A program made the position numbers and the translations under genes. From Membranipora membranacea (lineage: Eukaryota; Bryozoa; Gymnolaemata; Cheilostomatida; Membraniporidae), in NCBI GenBank assembly GCA_914767715.1, contig OU612071.1, forward strand, positions 2,356,001 through 2,420,000: a stretch of DNA of 64,000 nucleotides, read 5' to 3'. The notes beneath the pieces are model-generated. The model was not told where the DNA came from. It searched no databases and was given only the letters and a program-made list of their open reading frames with translations. Every line of letters begins with the position of its first letter. Positions within the stretch are counted from its first letter, which is position 1. Shown here one piece after another: positions 1 to 11,890 of this stretch.

Positions 1-1040
1 GTATGAGGTCATTGGCTAGAAATACAATGCCACTTGGATAATGAAATCTGACCACAGATAAAACTCCATCAACAAATCCATTAGATGAGGATCCTGCCAA
101 ATTAGACATTGTCTCACTCAGATAGTCGTACACAGCAACACCACTATCATAAGTTATGTACACATCTCCTGTTGATTTCTGTTGCACCATGTTTCTTTTG
201 CTTAGTGATCCTCTGTACAGAGTTTTGAGAGTTCTCTCTCCTCTGTTGACTGACAGGTATCTCAGACCAACGGCTTCCGTAATGAAGTAATGTCCAGGGT
301 TCTTCAGATCTTCTATTATTGCCCGCGGATAAGAGAAGAGTGCATCAGTCCCATCTCTATCACCGCTGACCTCACATGTGCCTATGTATGCAGCGGTTGA
401 ATTTGTTAACCGATCCACAGTCCTGAAGCAGTGATTTTGACAATCCACTGCAAGAACGTTAGTGTTGGTGAGCTGGATGAAGGAAGTGATGAGACGAAAC
501 CTAGCCTGATCCCCGACACCCTCAGTGTATCCAGCCCGCAGCCCTACTATGAGTGATGCGGTAGTACCGTCTGTAGATTTGAGCGTGCGTTCACCACTGA
601 GGAGAACATTTCCCACTTTGAATCTATCCTCTGTCATATAATACACAAAGCGGTTTGTATTTGTGAAAGTGTCCATGTAGTCATTAAGAGAAAGCCTATA
701 AATAATGAGAACATGAGAACACATATTTAAGATGACTATTATCACCTACACAAGTGGAGTTGGGACCTGCAAATAAATTCAAATATTGTTCTTATCTAAA
801 AGCCATATTGTCTTATTTATTTGACCTTAGAATCTTTGAATTGCCCACTCTGCCCATATATATGGTATATATAATTATGGTAATGTGGTCTGATTCTAAT
901 GACAAATGACCATGACAACATAATATGCTTTGCTCCAATTATAATTATTTACAACGAATCAGAATATTATTATTATTTTAAACTCACTGGAGGCAAGCTG
1001 TCCCGTTCAGTAGTACTACAATCCAAAAAGCGAGAATCAT
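1..1040 (-). CDS. Secreted NHL-repeat (beta-propeller) protein, 5' part; runs off the window
   Basis: Two exons: 1040-988 and 695-1, with the 3' part outside the window. Exon 1 starts with ATG and encodes a signal peptide, MILAFWIVVLLNGTACL, then donor GTGAGT in phase 2. Exon 2 follows acceptor TATAG and restores the frame to give QLSLNDYMDTF, so splice phase and sequence agree. Exon 2 is open for about 230 codons. It reads like NHL-type blades: GYTEGVGDQARF, then VDCQNHCFRTVD, then VSGDRDGTDALFSYPRAI, the repeated pattern of a Gly-rich turn with ARF/ALF and a V-D-x-x-N-H-C-x-R strand. Such repeats fold as beta-propellers in secreted or membrane proteins of marine invertebrates. The binding partner cannot be told. 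The introns are short and no disablement was seen. The family call rests on motif reading only. Confidence 0.72.
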
Positions 1041-1829
1041 CTGTAAAATAGTAAAATGAAACTATTCATAACACAAATTAGCAATGCGGTTGAAAAGATT
1101 GAAGAAGCCTTACCTTAAGAATCTCCTTAGGTTCCTTGTGATAAAATGGGCGAGGGCTGGAATATCAACAAACAGGCGGGATACTTCAACATTGACTTCA
1201 ACTCTGACGCTCAAAAGGTTTCTGCATATACAAAACGCAACTCCTCTCTGGTTTAAAATCCAAAACAATCTTCTTTTTTGGATTATACATAGTGTACAGT
1301 CTCTGTGGAATCATTAACCACTCTATGAGAAAAACATTTATTTTCATTGAGTACAGTCACAGTCACAGTGCACTGGATATGTGATACAAGAAACAAGCTT
1401 TGTATTAGCTGAAAGAGTGCTTCATTACCTTACTCAAAGCCTCAGCCAGCAATCAGACATCATCAACAAGATCAACAGTCACATCATTCAAAACATCATC
1501 ATCAATCCTTGGCACTAGCCCAGATATTTTTCATACCACACACACATTGGAATTACCCCCTAAAGCACTAAAGAAATTGACACCTTACCTAATACATCAT
1601 TGAATACAGATAGCAAAACGGTCAATAATGCATCAAATGTCATGTCAATATTGGACATTACCAATTTACTATCACCACCATTGCTTATATTAAAATTGAA
1701 GCACTTGGAGGCTCAACAGCCATTCAGACCCATTCACCCAAGCCAACATGTTGGCATCATCAAAATATGTCTATTGACATAACCATTGAATACCTCCTAA
1801 AAGAGTCCAAACAGTAATTAAAGACGCTA
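1041..1829. other. No supported gene
   Basis: AT-rich stretch upstream of the NHL gene. It should hold that gene's promoter, but I see no clear TATA element at the expected distance. The short open frame near 1084-1317 is Lys/Leu-rich with no recognisable motif and is taken as chance. The part from about 1440 onward may be the eroded 5' region of the LINE that follows. Confidence 0.5.
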
Positions 1830-2915
1830 CAGTATACCGTATGAGGACCAAAGATGGCACTATCCCTCTAAAAACTGTAAAAGTAAGCTTCAAGGATGAC
1901 TCACAGTTAGGAAAAGTACTGGCCAACGGCATAACCTTTCATAAGCATCAGCTTTTGCTTCGAGTAGAGAAAACTCACGTCTTCCCTCCCAGCACCTACA
2001 ATGGCTAATCTAAGCGCAAGAAACCGAGCATCAAAAAACTTGTCTAACATTTATGAACAAAGTCTTTGCAACCATAACCGCATATGGAATAATATTAGCC
2101 CTCCATCTGACATGAAGCCTGCATCCTTCAACAATTTGAGACTTCTACATAACAAAATAAGTTCACTCTATAAAGAGATGTTATATTATGAAAACCTCAA
2201 TCTTTTTAAGTCAACCGACAATTTTTCTGTTCGGAAACATGGCTTACTCCTGATATTCCAGATAGTCTTGTTGACTTGCCTGGATTTTCATAGCTAGATG
2301 TGACAGAAATTATACAACCAAAACCCGGGGAGGTGGTGCTGCGCTCTATGTAACATCTTCATATTAACCATCTATGATAAGTCAATTAAGTATTAAACTG
2401 TTCAGATTTTGTGACTCGGTTGGGATAAAAATACCCTCCATAAACGACCAACAGCGCTACATCATCGGATCAATTTATCTTCCGCCTGATGCTAACAAAA
2501 GCGAATTCATTACAATGATGAGCTCAATTGTCCATCAAAACCATGTTGGCCATGAATTTGTTCTGCTTGGAGATTTCAAAATGAATTGGAATTCCTCATC
2601 AACCCAACAACACATTTAAAGCAGAGCTTTATGTCTGCAAGGCTATTACAGCAAGTTAATGGGATTTCATACATTCTAAGATCGCTCCACAACCTGACCT
2701 TTTTCAAGGTCCAAGTTTCTCTTTTACATATGTGGAGAGCGAAACAATCTACAAACTGATAAAGTCCTCAGACCAAAAACAATATGGTGGTTTGACCATG
2801 TTTCCAGCTTCTCGGTACCAAAGTATTGCATACCTCTTAGCTCATCTTCCTATAGCCCTGATTACCGACAAATGCTACGAGGAATCAATATTCCCTGACT
2901 GCCTACCTTGATGGA
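1830..2915 (+). mobile_element. Decayed non-LTR retrotransposon (LINE): ORF1 end, endonuclease, start of RT
   Basis: Fragments of one LINE lie in order. Near 1840-1980 a frame reads RMRTKDGTIPLKTVKVSFKD, the style of a LINE ORF1 carboxy-terminal domain. At 2240-2619 there is an apurinic-type endonuclease: TWLTPDIPDSLVDLPGF, a frameshift, NYTTKTRGGGAALYV, then IIGSIYLPPDANKSEF and VLLGDFKMNW, where the last two match the conserved S-x-Y-x-P-P and G-D-F-N-x-x-W blocks (N replaced by K). A stop codon sits before 2374. Near 2828-2911 IAYLLAHLPIALITDKCYEE followed by SIFPDC matches the fingers region that precedes LINE reverse transcriptase motifs. Several stops and frameshifts show that it is dead. 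Clade (CR1, L2 or Rex1-like) is not resolved. Confidence 0.75.
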
Positions 2916-3955
2916 TAAATGTGGGTCATTGATGAGAGAAGTATCGAATTGGCATTCAAGCAATCTCCTTCAACTCAACTTATCCAAAACCTAATACTGT
3001 ATTTTTTCAAATACTCTGTTCCTTCTTTTCTTTTTTTCATCTTATTCACACAATCTATGATACCATGCTTTCATTGTCCTACACACTATATATTATGTAA
3101 CATCCTACCACTTATATCTTTTTACTCAAGTCATTTTTTTATATCTATGTTTATGTGTGTGATGTCAACAATTTATTTTAATTCGATTTAATTATAAAAT
3201 TTTTTGAAAAACCTCATTGAATAAATAAATAATTAATATGCACACACTGTAGTGAGGTGTTTGTACCAATTTAACCCATGTCAAAACAGCTAGCCTCCCT
3301 TCAAAAGGAAACAGCTACATTGAACAAAATTGTCGACCGAAAGACTTTCAGGCAAGATGCTGGAAGCTATTGCCAGGGAGGTCGGTCTACAGCACTTCTA
3401 CTGGCACACTGCAGGAAAAATTCTGAGATGTGTCAATAGGGGGACAACTATAACATTGGCACTGAAACTGGAGCAAACTTGACCTCAATGAAAAGTTTTA
3501 ATAAATGTTACAACATCTCAATGCAGGGGACAACTCTTAAATTCGAGCAGATTTACTTTCAACTGAAAGACAGAGTAATATTGAGACTTTTTTTTGCTGT
3601 CTGTCACTTGACCTTTAGGTAATTCTTATATTGTTATCGACACAGCGAAGGTTTAGATTACCCCTTGGAATTTGTCCTTATGGCAACTGCTACATACATC
3701 CCATCACTGGATGGCAGCAGAGTGATAAGAATTGGTGGATGTATGTAACAGAGCTTTGAGATTCCAAATAATTTGTAGGCTCTAAGATTGAAATTTTCTG
3801 GTAAATATTTAGAGATGAGATAAAGTATCAGTCATCAAACTCACTTGATATGTAGTTAGCTTGTTAAAATGAATATTGAATTAACAGTATCTGCAAAAAT
3901 ATTTGAATTGCTTGCTTTCTTTCTATTTGCCACCCAAAAGTTACATTTGGTCAAT
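2916..3955. other. No supported gene
   Basis: AT-rich sequence after the LINE remnant. The open frame at 2919-3191 is a run of Phe/Leu/Ile codons with no start context or motif. I see no conserved splice signals or repeats here. Confidence 0.5.
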
Positions 3956-3959
3956 AACC

Positions 3960-4165
3960 TAGGTCAATTTGCCCTCACAAAGAGCTTGGAGGTTACCTGT
4001 ATTACAAAGAATATATCAGATACGGTTTTCACAAATTTTCACTTGTTGTTTTGCTAAGCAAAAGCAAGATGGAAGTTCCTGTGTTGGTATCTCTGTTGAG
4101 CACCAAATAGGAAACAGCAAAAATACCTAGGTTAAAGAAAAACCAACATAATACCAAATTTGAAT
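3960..4165. repeat. Dispersed repeat, copy 1
   Basis: About 200 bp here match 11,665-11,890 in the same orientation at moderate identity. Shared blocks include TTGCCCTCACAAAG, ATATATCGGATACGGTTT (one difference) and a CTCTGTTGA..CACCAA block. Both copies end in a short block with CCTAGG and a purine run. No terminal inverted repeat was seen, so the type of element is unknown. Confidence 0.6.
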
Positions 4166-6107
4166 GAGATGTTACCTAAGCTAATTTGCCAGAGTTTGTT
4201 TAAGGGGCAGGACAAAGTTTAATTGCTTTAACTATAACAAATATATGGTAGAAAGAAGGTTTTAATTAAACAATACGATCCGATAATTAACAATGTTTGA
4301 GATGACCTTTGATGACTGGTTTCACATGTAATATATATTCTTGCTTGCAGTGGCGGACTTCCCCTTAAGCATTAGGTCGCACGCCACCCCTCAATTCTAG
4401 CCCAAAGAAAATTTGAAAATATGAGTGAATCGTCATAAATCACTCCATCCATTGGCTGATAAAGTCAGCATTACTCCATCCAGCACGTAATAATAGGGAC
4501 TTTAAAAGCCTGCTATGCTCAAATTTTTAGCCAATTTAAGGGTATATTGATCACAGAAATGCTTCAGCCCACGGGTGCTGCCAAGGATCCCTGCAGTTGC
4601 CCCGAAACCCTGCCAGAAGCTGAAATAAGCTGTGCTGCATTACATAATAATTACATCCAGTCTGCTGAAACTACTACTACTTTGTAGTAAAGTTTTGTAC
4701 TGTGGTTATATCATAAACAACATTAGCGTGTGAGCGGAATGTTTTGTGGTTTTTTATGCGGAGTGCAAGTCAACCACAAATTCCCACGATTATTCATTCA
4801 GCTACTCTCAGACACAGTCACGTATCGGCAGCATGATTATTAGTGATATCGTTCCAATGAGAAGTGCATGAGTGATGCATGTAAATTAGTTTACCGGAGC
4901 TAAGTAAACACAAATTCCTGAACATCGGCAAAGCTATTCTGCACAGATAATAATTTACACCTCAAATTCAGAAGACATGACCAGTCGGTAGCGATGAAAA
5001 CTTCATCAAATTAACTAAATTTTGTTGCCCTAGATATAAAATGTTCAGAGATGGATTTGAGGTAACAAATTCAATTAGAATTGAAAGTTACATGTTTGGA
5101 TAAAAAAGAAATTTTGAGAAATGAATGATAGAGATCTCAGTTAACAACAATTTTATTAAATGTGTAGAAAACTCAAAAAAATAATAACAACTCAAGGCTA
5201 CTAATAGTTGGTAAGACATAGTAAGTGACATGATTTGTGTTCTAAGCAATTAGATGTTTGGTAACAGATATGGCTATAATTAGATTCCGCTCATTAGCCG
5301 ACAGCGTAATTATCATGTCACAATATTGTTGTTGTATCGATCTCTTGCCCTTTGCCATCAGTCTTCAGCCTTTTGGATCAGTGTCAGTGTTGCTTCATGA
5401 GATGTCCCAATCCCAGGCCTGCAAGAGAAAAATAAATCATATTCATATTCATCGCCAGTTTAACAAATTCAATCTTTTGATGGAAAAATCTGCTGTGTCA
5501 GCCCATTTGGTTGAGGAAAAAATTATCTGACGGAAACATCTAACAGAAAATTCTGCAGTGTTAAAGCAGATCAGAACAAATTTAGACTGATTCACACAAA
5601 GTTTATTTGGTGCTAATTGTTTGTACTTGGTGCCAATATATAGATCACCTGATGGTATTTGCCAAAAAAGGCAAATCCACGCCTAATTAGTCTGTGATAA
5701 CAACAGCAATACCTTAGGCTGAATTCCCATCAAAAAAAAATTCAGGTCAATTTAGAGAGGGAAAATTTTAAGGGAAAACCTTCTAAGTTTAGACAAATTT
5801 GGTGACTTTTTGTAAAATAAGAGGTGCAACCTGACATATTCATGAGGAAAGGAAGGCCACCAGTTCTTATCTGTGGATTTGCCCATGTCATCCTCTTTTT
5901 GGAGTGCGCAGATCTACCAATATATCAAGAATGCATGGAACGCTATCCAGAAATGATGAAAGAACTCTGTGAGAGCTCTTATAAGAGACTAAGAAATCCT
6001 GTATGATCTCATCTCGCTGAAAGAATTGTTGTTCTCCAACAGAATGGCAAACCTGCAAAGAATGGAGTACAAGTCCTAAAAGGATATGCAATAGATGGTG
6101 TGCACCC
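4166..6107. other. No firm gene; possible upstream exons of copy A near the right end
   Basis: Mostly non-coding AT-rich sequence. Open frames at 5258-5530 and 5824-6006 have no recognised motif. From about 5940 the plus strand has broken coding-like stretches (ERYPEMMKELCESSYKRL, then AERIVVLQQNGKPAKNGVQV) split by a stop codon. They may be eroded amino-terminal exons of the gene that begins at 6108. Confidence 0.4.
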
Positions 6108-8145
6108 TTGCCAGATACTGTCAGAGCCCAGAAAGTAAACAGACGAATAGATGTGGATGGTGTCAATGTTTCCATAAGCAAACTTTTACCCCATGATGAT
6201 AAGCTTAAGGGACTGACCAAGAACATGATTCTGTCTGGGGAGATAGACATTGGGACTCCAATTATAGTACCTATAACATTACATGTCCGCAAATATAATT
6301 AAGTCCAGAAGCGTATGGTCAGAACAGAGGTGAGACTTGAAGGCAGAGCATACTCCCTTCAAAGCATTATGGACAAGTCACTGAAAAAGCAGGAACAGAA
6401 GGGAATGCTTAGAAAACCCTATCCCACAGACTACTCGTTTGCACTGGCCAAGTCAGAACTGGAAGAAAAAGGTAAAAACACCCCGAAAATTGATTGGAAT
6501 GGACTCAATGTGTAGATGACTATAATGTATTTTACAACATTTGTTTCTGGCTGTTTTAAAAGTTGATGAATTTAAGAGAGACAAATTGTATTCAATTAAA
6601 CTGCAGCCACTGATCCTCTTTATTTCAGGTATAACAGTAAAGGCAGCTGACATTGCAGGCCTGAACAGTAAGATAACAAACAGGAAGTACACAATTCGGC
6701 ACGATCACTCAACAATAGCTGGACATTCATGCTTTCTGGTGTTAGTGGGACTCCTTTATGATCCAATGGTGTTTCTAACACAAAATGATTTCAAAGGGTA
6801 ATTGAGCAGATACATAATTACCTTTTAACCAGTTTTAGTTTCATACCTGAGGCCTAATTGGTGAAGTGATAATTTGATATTTAAGTCAGACCCTTGTGAA
6901 TGAAATAAAATGTTGACACTATGATTACGAAATACATTGCACAACATCAACTGTGGTAGAAACATTGAAGTGTGATGAAATCTTTTCCAGAATGCACTTG
7001 AAACCTAGATATTGCACTTTGGGACATAAAATAATATGGCCATGGTATCAAATGAATTATTTTATTTTCAGGGGAAGAATTCAGTGTTTCATAGAAATGC
7101 CCCATATCTATATGATAGCCAGATCACAGTCATCAGTCAAGGATCAAGTCCTCTACACACCTATATGTAGAAGACCTACTGCAGCTACAAGTTTCGATGA
7201 CAACCACGGGAGTTCCTTACAAATCTGATCTACGATTTGGAACAGGTAAAATTTTAACATAAACATGTTCAGCATCTTGAATATATTGTAAGTGCCAAGA
7301 CTTAACTTCCTTCCTTGACCCTCCCCCTCTCACCTTCTCTTCTCTCACCCCTGAGAGTAACGACTAAAGCAGTTTTCCGTTATACATCTTCAAAAAAGCT
7401 TATTATTGTATACATAGGAGATTCACCAGCAAGAGCCTTTGAGTCCGGAAATCAAATAAATTGACATTATCCATGCCATTGTGGACCTGATATCAGATAT
7501 GTTGACCAACATCATCATCTAAGATGCCCTAGGTACACATCGCTGGCAAGTAGACTGGATGTCATCGAAACCACCTCACTATGGCAAACCAGGAGTCAAG
7601 TTGATCTGTCAGTGTATGACAATCTGGATGTGAGTAATCAACAGAATCTATAAATTGGTATACTCTTTAATGTGATTCAAGTCTGTTATGTTGAAATTCA
7701 TAGGCTTAGGCCCAATCGGATAGAAAAAGGAATCCAACATTATTTTGCCGTCAAAAATACCATCAACAATAACAATTCATACCGAAAGCTCAGATATAAA
7801 CCTAATCTATCAAATTCATTGGAAAATACAGGTTAATGCCCTTAGGACTGAGCCAGAAATTCGTGGGGTCGATTGTGTGGAAATGCTCAACCCAGAGATA
7901 AAACTCGCTGGTATCAAAAGACCGCCTGCATTGCTCTGTGGGCCGGATGGAAACAGGGATCCAGTATTGGAGTATGAGGTTGCCCAGTTAGAACCTCTTC
8001 ATGATCTGAAGACAATGATAGGTATAAATCAGTTATAACCCTACACCATGCTAGTTTTTGAGGCTGCTTGTTTGAAATCTCTTTTATTTTGTAAGCTGCT
8101 GCCGTTTCAAATCTCAGCATTGGCTAGACAAAGCTTCCGCTGTAA

Positions 8146-8176
8146 CAGAGACTATAGATATTATCTATAGTCTCTG
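8146..8176. repeat. Short palindrome (GAGACTATAG family), in intron of copy A
   Basis: A 31-nt inverted repeat: CAGAGACTATAGATA followed by its complement. An identical copy lies at 14,522-14,552 inside the duplicated fragment of this gene. Confidence 0.75.
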
Positions 8177-8401
8177 GACATTATACAAATTTATTCCCTA
8201 ATGATATCACACCATGTATTGCTTGTAGATATTGAACGATAGTTCATCAAACATTTACTGCCAGTTTTATCAATTACCAGACCGCAAGTGAGATGTTTAC
8301 TGCCTATGTGGTTAAGTTGTGGTTTCTAATTATGGGCAATGTATTCAAAGAAATGATGTTTGTTGTATCGCAGCAGCTTCAAGAGTTACTAAAATCAGTA
8401 C

Positions 8402-8437
8402 TACCAGAGACTATAGATATATCTATAGTCTCTGGTA
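8402..8437. repeat. Perfect 36-bp palindrome of the same family
   Basis: The first 18 nt, TACCAGAGACTATAGATA, are followed directly by their exact reverse complement. It lies in the intron of copy A, 226 nt after the previous palindrome. Related shorter palindromes are at 14,147-14,172 and 14,816-14,840. Confidence 0.8.
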
Positions 8438-9641
8438 CTACCAGAGCTTCAAAGTATGTCAAGCCACATAGCATCAAAGCACCATTCATATAGCAAAATT
8501 AATCTAGCCTCTCCTGAGTTAATTGCCTCGGCAAATAGTAAAAAAGGCCCGAATTAAATTAATTTCACTAGTCACAACAGCACTTTTCATAAAACATGAG
8601 ACTAGTATTGTTTTGGGGTCTTTTAGATCACCATCATGAAATCTCCGGAATTAAAGCAAGAAAAGCTCTTCTTGGAATCAGGGACATCATGTCCAAGACT
8701 AATGAGATACACGAACAACCCGATGGAAGGAGATTGTATAGGCTGATAGTGAATCTGTCCCACATTCAAGACCTTGCATATGCCAATGACTCTAGGAGGA
8801 ACAAAAGAAACATTTTAGCACTTTATGGGCTCACCTATCTGTTCCGACTGGATTTCAAAAAGGTAAATCTTAATAAAATTCACATGTAGTTTTACTTTTA
8901 GACTAAAACATGATGTAAAGCACTTATTCAGCTCTTACAGAAATTAGCAAGATTTTATTATATATTTTAGCTTTTTGGTGCACCTAGGCAAGTATCTCAC
9001 AGGGCAATGTTCGGAATGCCATTTCATTCCATAACTCCACACTTCCCGGAGTGGTTCAGGATAGTTGCATTGAGGTCACTCAACGCTGAGTGCCAAGAAT
9101 GTTTCTTTAAATACATCATAGGAACGGAGGATAGCACTAAATATCAACCTGAGCATATACAAGTGAACGCCATGACACGCCTTCATATGAAGCGGTTAGA
9201 AGGTGATTTCGGCAGGTCACTGAAGTCACAAGAGTCTGCAATCGCGAGGATGTGGGAGCTATTTCCAAAGAGGAATAACACAATCATTACTCAGAGTATG
9301 ATTGTTGAAGATCCTACAAGTTTTGCTGCACATGAGGAGAGAATTTCTGATTATCTCCTTGATGAATGCTGGCATGAGGAACTGGAAGATGGATCTTGGA
9401 TTTTTTGGACGGAGAGGGTGAGGCCGAAGAAAGATCAGGAAACTATGTACAGTTGATGCATTTCCGGTAAATATTGCCCAACATCTAAGAGAGTATTGGT
9501 CTGTTACATACTGAGCAAAGTTGGATTTATTAAAGTTGATCATCCAGATCTCATTGCATATTGAAGTTTTTAATGGCATATTATCACTGTCGGTATTTAC
9601 AGTGATGAAAATATTAATGATGTTTGAGACCATATCACTAG

Positions 9642-11050
9642 CTGCTTCCAGCCTACAAAGCTAAACGACTGGCAAGCTGTGATTTAGCTGCTGTTGATGA
9701 TGAATTTGATGACAAGGAGGAAAGCGCTGAATTGCTGGAGGATATTGGTGAATCAAACCAGCAACAACAGGAGGAAGAAGATGAGCCAGAGATGATAACA
9801 GATATAGGTAAGTTTTGATTGGGGTACATTTGGTGTGCTGATTTCATTATACTTGTGATACTTATTAGATGTGGTTGCACGATTTACACATTTACATGTT
9901 GGGTGAATGGGGTATGGATAATTACTTGGCATGATCTTGGGATATTAATAGTCTCTATAATTTCAGTGCCTCCAGATGAGGAAGTATGTCAGGAATCAGA
10001 TATTGACAGTTACTCTCATATCTCCTCTACAAGACTAGCAGGTATTAACTAAATTTTCACTAGTAACAGACATGTGCCCAAATCTGTAAATTTTATCCTA
10101 AATTTTGATCTTTTATGGATCTTTCATAATTCTCTCTGACCCAATCTCGTGCATTAAAAACTCGCAATGGTTGATGTTATAACACATACCTTGGAATTTA
10201 TATTTGAAGGTGTGGATGATCTTTCGCTCAGCAGCACTTTGTGCACTCCATTCAAGAAACCTAGACCGGATGAATCACATGTAGCGAAGACACCAATCAC
10301 CAACCTCTCTGTTTCCGAGATAAACCCTTCAGGTATTTCAAGGACTTAAGCCTGGAATGAAATAAAACGACAGTGAATTAAGTTAATGCATATTGATCAC
10401 AACTGAAGTAGCACATCATTAGCAAATCAAATGTTGCCCAGGTCACTGTTAGTGTTTATGGGTGATGATGAATACTGCTAACAGTGACGGAGGCGAAATT
10501 TGAGCGCTATTATCCCTGTTGTAGAAATACATTTAATAATATATGTAAGTTTGTTTGTATCCTAAATTCAACATACTAAACTTTAGGTGAATTAACCCCT
10601 AGAGCTGAAAACCTTTCGAGTCTACCCAGCACTTCAACGCCGATTGTAGATGGCGACAGTACAAGTGAGAAGAGTGCAAAGCACTTGAGTTGAGATGGAT
10701 GTTTGTTTATTACCATCACTATCATCTTGTAATCTAATCTTAATATGATTACATTATAAAAGCCTACACTGCCTACCTGACCATGCCCAACCTGACATAC
10801 TAATCAAAAGCTAAATATTGCAACTTTATGATGATTAATGATACTAATGAAGATTTAACCTTTTGCAGAGCCTATCCTTAGGAGAATAGTTGGCACTCAA
10901 TTAGCAGACCAGTTTCTGTCGAAGCGGCGGAAGTATAAGGCTAAATCTTCATCTTCCAACAAACGGAGCTACTACGATATCCGCTCTAAAATAGTCCCCG
11001 ATACTCAAGACTGCAAAAGAGAAAACGAGAGAGAAAATAAAAATATTTGA
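9642..11050 (+). CDS. Copy A: carboxy-terminal tail exons (acidic then basic), intact
   Basis: Five exons with clean splice sites: 9642-9807, 9967-10041, 10210-10332, 10587-10664 and 10869-11050 (stop TGA). The first joins in phase 0 to the core exon ending at 9417 (donor GTGAGG). All later introns are phase 1, so each middle exon is a multiple of three and could be skipped without frame loss. The protein is low in complexity: an acidic stretch (DDEFDDKEESAELLEDIG, poly-Gln, EEEDEPEM), then Ser/Thr/Pro-rich segments (LSLSSTLCTPFKKPRPDE), and a basic end (FLSKRRKYKAKSSSSNKRS) that could be a nuclear localisation signal. The end of the 10587 exon could instead read through to TGA at 10,692. Copy B has a tail of the same design. 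The tail is open although the core is broken. Confidence 0.6.
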
Positions 11051-11439
11051 GTTAAAAAACATAAATGAAGTTGGATTTATAAGAGCCATGGGCGACGAAC
11101 AAGCCTTCACCAAGAAAGATTTTTGCAATCGAGAAATATGAGCTATCAACCACTACCTTCATTATTGAGACAATGCAAAATTCATGTCTACTGTGTTATA
11201 AAGTCACTCACCTATTCCAGAATCCAAGAGCGAATGTTGCTTGTTTTTCACTGCTAAGAGTATTTTTATCCAAAGCTGTTTAGTGAAAATTCAGGAATAA
11301 ATATAAAAATTCAGAGCTTGAACTAGGATCCATAGCATTTCGAAATTCAAACTTACAGCCAGCCAGCCAGTGCAGCTGCTTTAAAGTGAGTATAAATCTG
11401 CATCGACTATGCCATTGTAACTTATATTTGTTAAAATTT

Positions 11440-11890
11440 GCAGGTATCCATATTGATGATTTTCCCCGAGAGAATCACAAACAGAATGCACTATAATTAT
11501 CATTGAAGTGTCCCCTTTGTATGTCCTTACCCTGTGGTGATATGCAGTTAGCTGGTGACAATAAATATTCTATAGCTAAATATAAATAACTATCATTGAA
11601 GTTTCCTCATTGTCCTTACCCCGTGTATTCTATTTCCAACTCAATGGTTACCTTTGGTCCGTCCCCAAAGCTAAATTGCCCTCACAAAGGCCCATGAGGT
11701 TGTTTCTATCACAAATAATATATCGGATACGGTTTCCACATATTTTCACTCCCTGTTTTCTTAGGCTGAAGTGAGGTTGGGGTTGCTGTGTTGAACTCTC
11801 TGTTGATCACCAATAAAGGAAATGGCCGAAAATTGAGTAGTATAGCCAAACCCCTAGGCTTTGGAAAGACCAACTACAGTGTAATGCTGT
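11440..11890. repeat. Dispersed repeats: second copy of the 3.96-kb repeat and a CSACG-repeat relic
   Basis: 11,665-11,890 matches 3,960-4,165. Just before it, 11,485-11,545 matches part of the inverted pair at 24.86/29.06 kb: on the minus strand it reads PQGKDIQRGHFND followed by a decayed version of the CxxC segment. A shorter relic of the same block is at 11,580-11,625. The two repeat types may be parts of one element. Confidence 0.55.

Larger units (their letters stand above)
6108..9417 (+). pseudogene. Copy A: transposase-like (putative DDE) core of a multi-exon family, disabled
   Basis: Exons read as ..6471, 6629-6797, 7072-7245, 7418-7629, 7832-8021, 8627-8862 and 8971-9417, all with GT/AG borders and matching phases. 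Ordered motifs: RTEVRLEGRAYSL; IRHDHSTIAGHSCF and LLYDP; FIEMPHIYMIARSQSSVKDQ; GDSPARAFESGNQ followed by C-x-C; GIKRPPALLC and LEPLHDLK; SHRAMFGMPFHSITPHFPEW and NAECQECFF. The same blocks occur in copy B at 22.8-31.4 kb. I infer a DDE triad from G-D-S-P-A, the D of EPLHD and the E of NAE. That is not proven. Disabling changes: TAA at 6300-6302, a frameshift near 7165, TGA at 7462-7464. The segment that follows EPLHDLK in copy B is missing, and the intron at that place holds palindromes. I recall related unnamed predicted proteins in sponges and cnidarians. Confidence 0.65.

Noticed and set aside
5888-6292. 134-codon minus-strand open frame
   Set aside because: It lies opposite the coding blocks of copy A, has no motif, and copy A blocks on the plus strand are supported by copy B.
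9259-9633. 124-codon minus-strand frame
   Set aside because: Antisense to the copy A exon 8971-9417, which is supported by homology to gene B.
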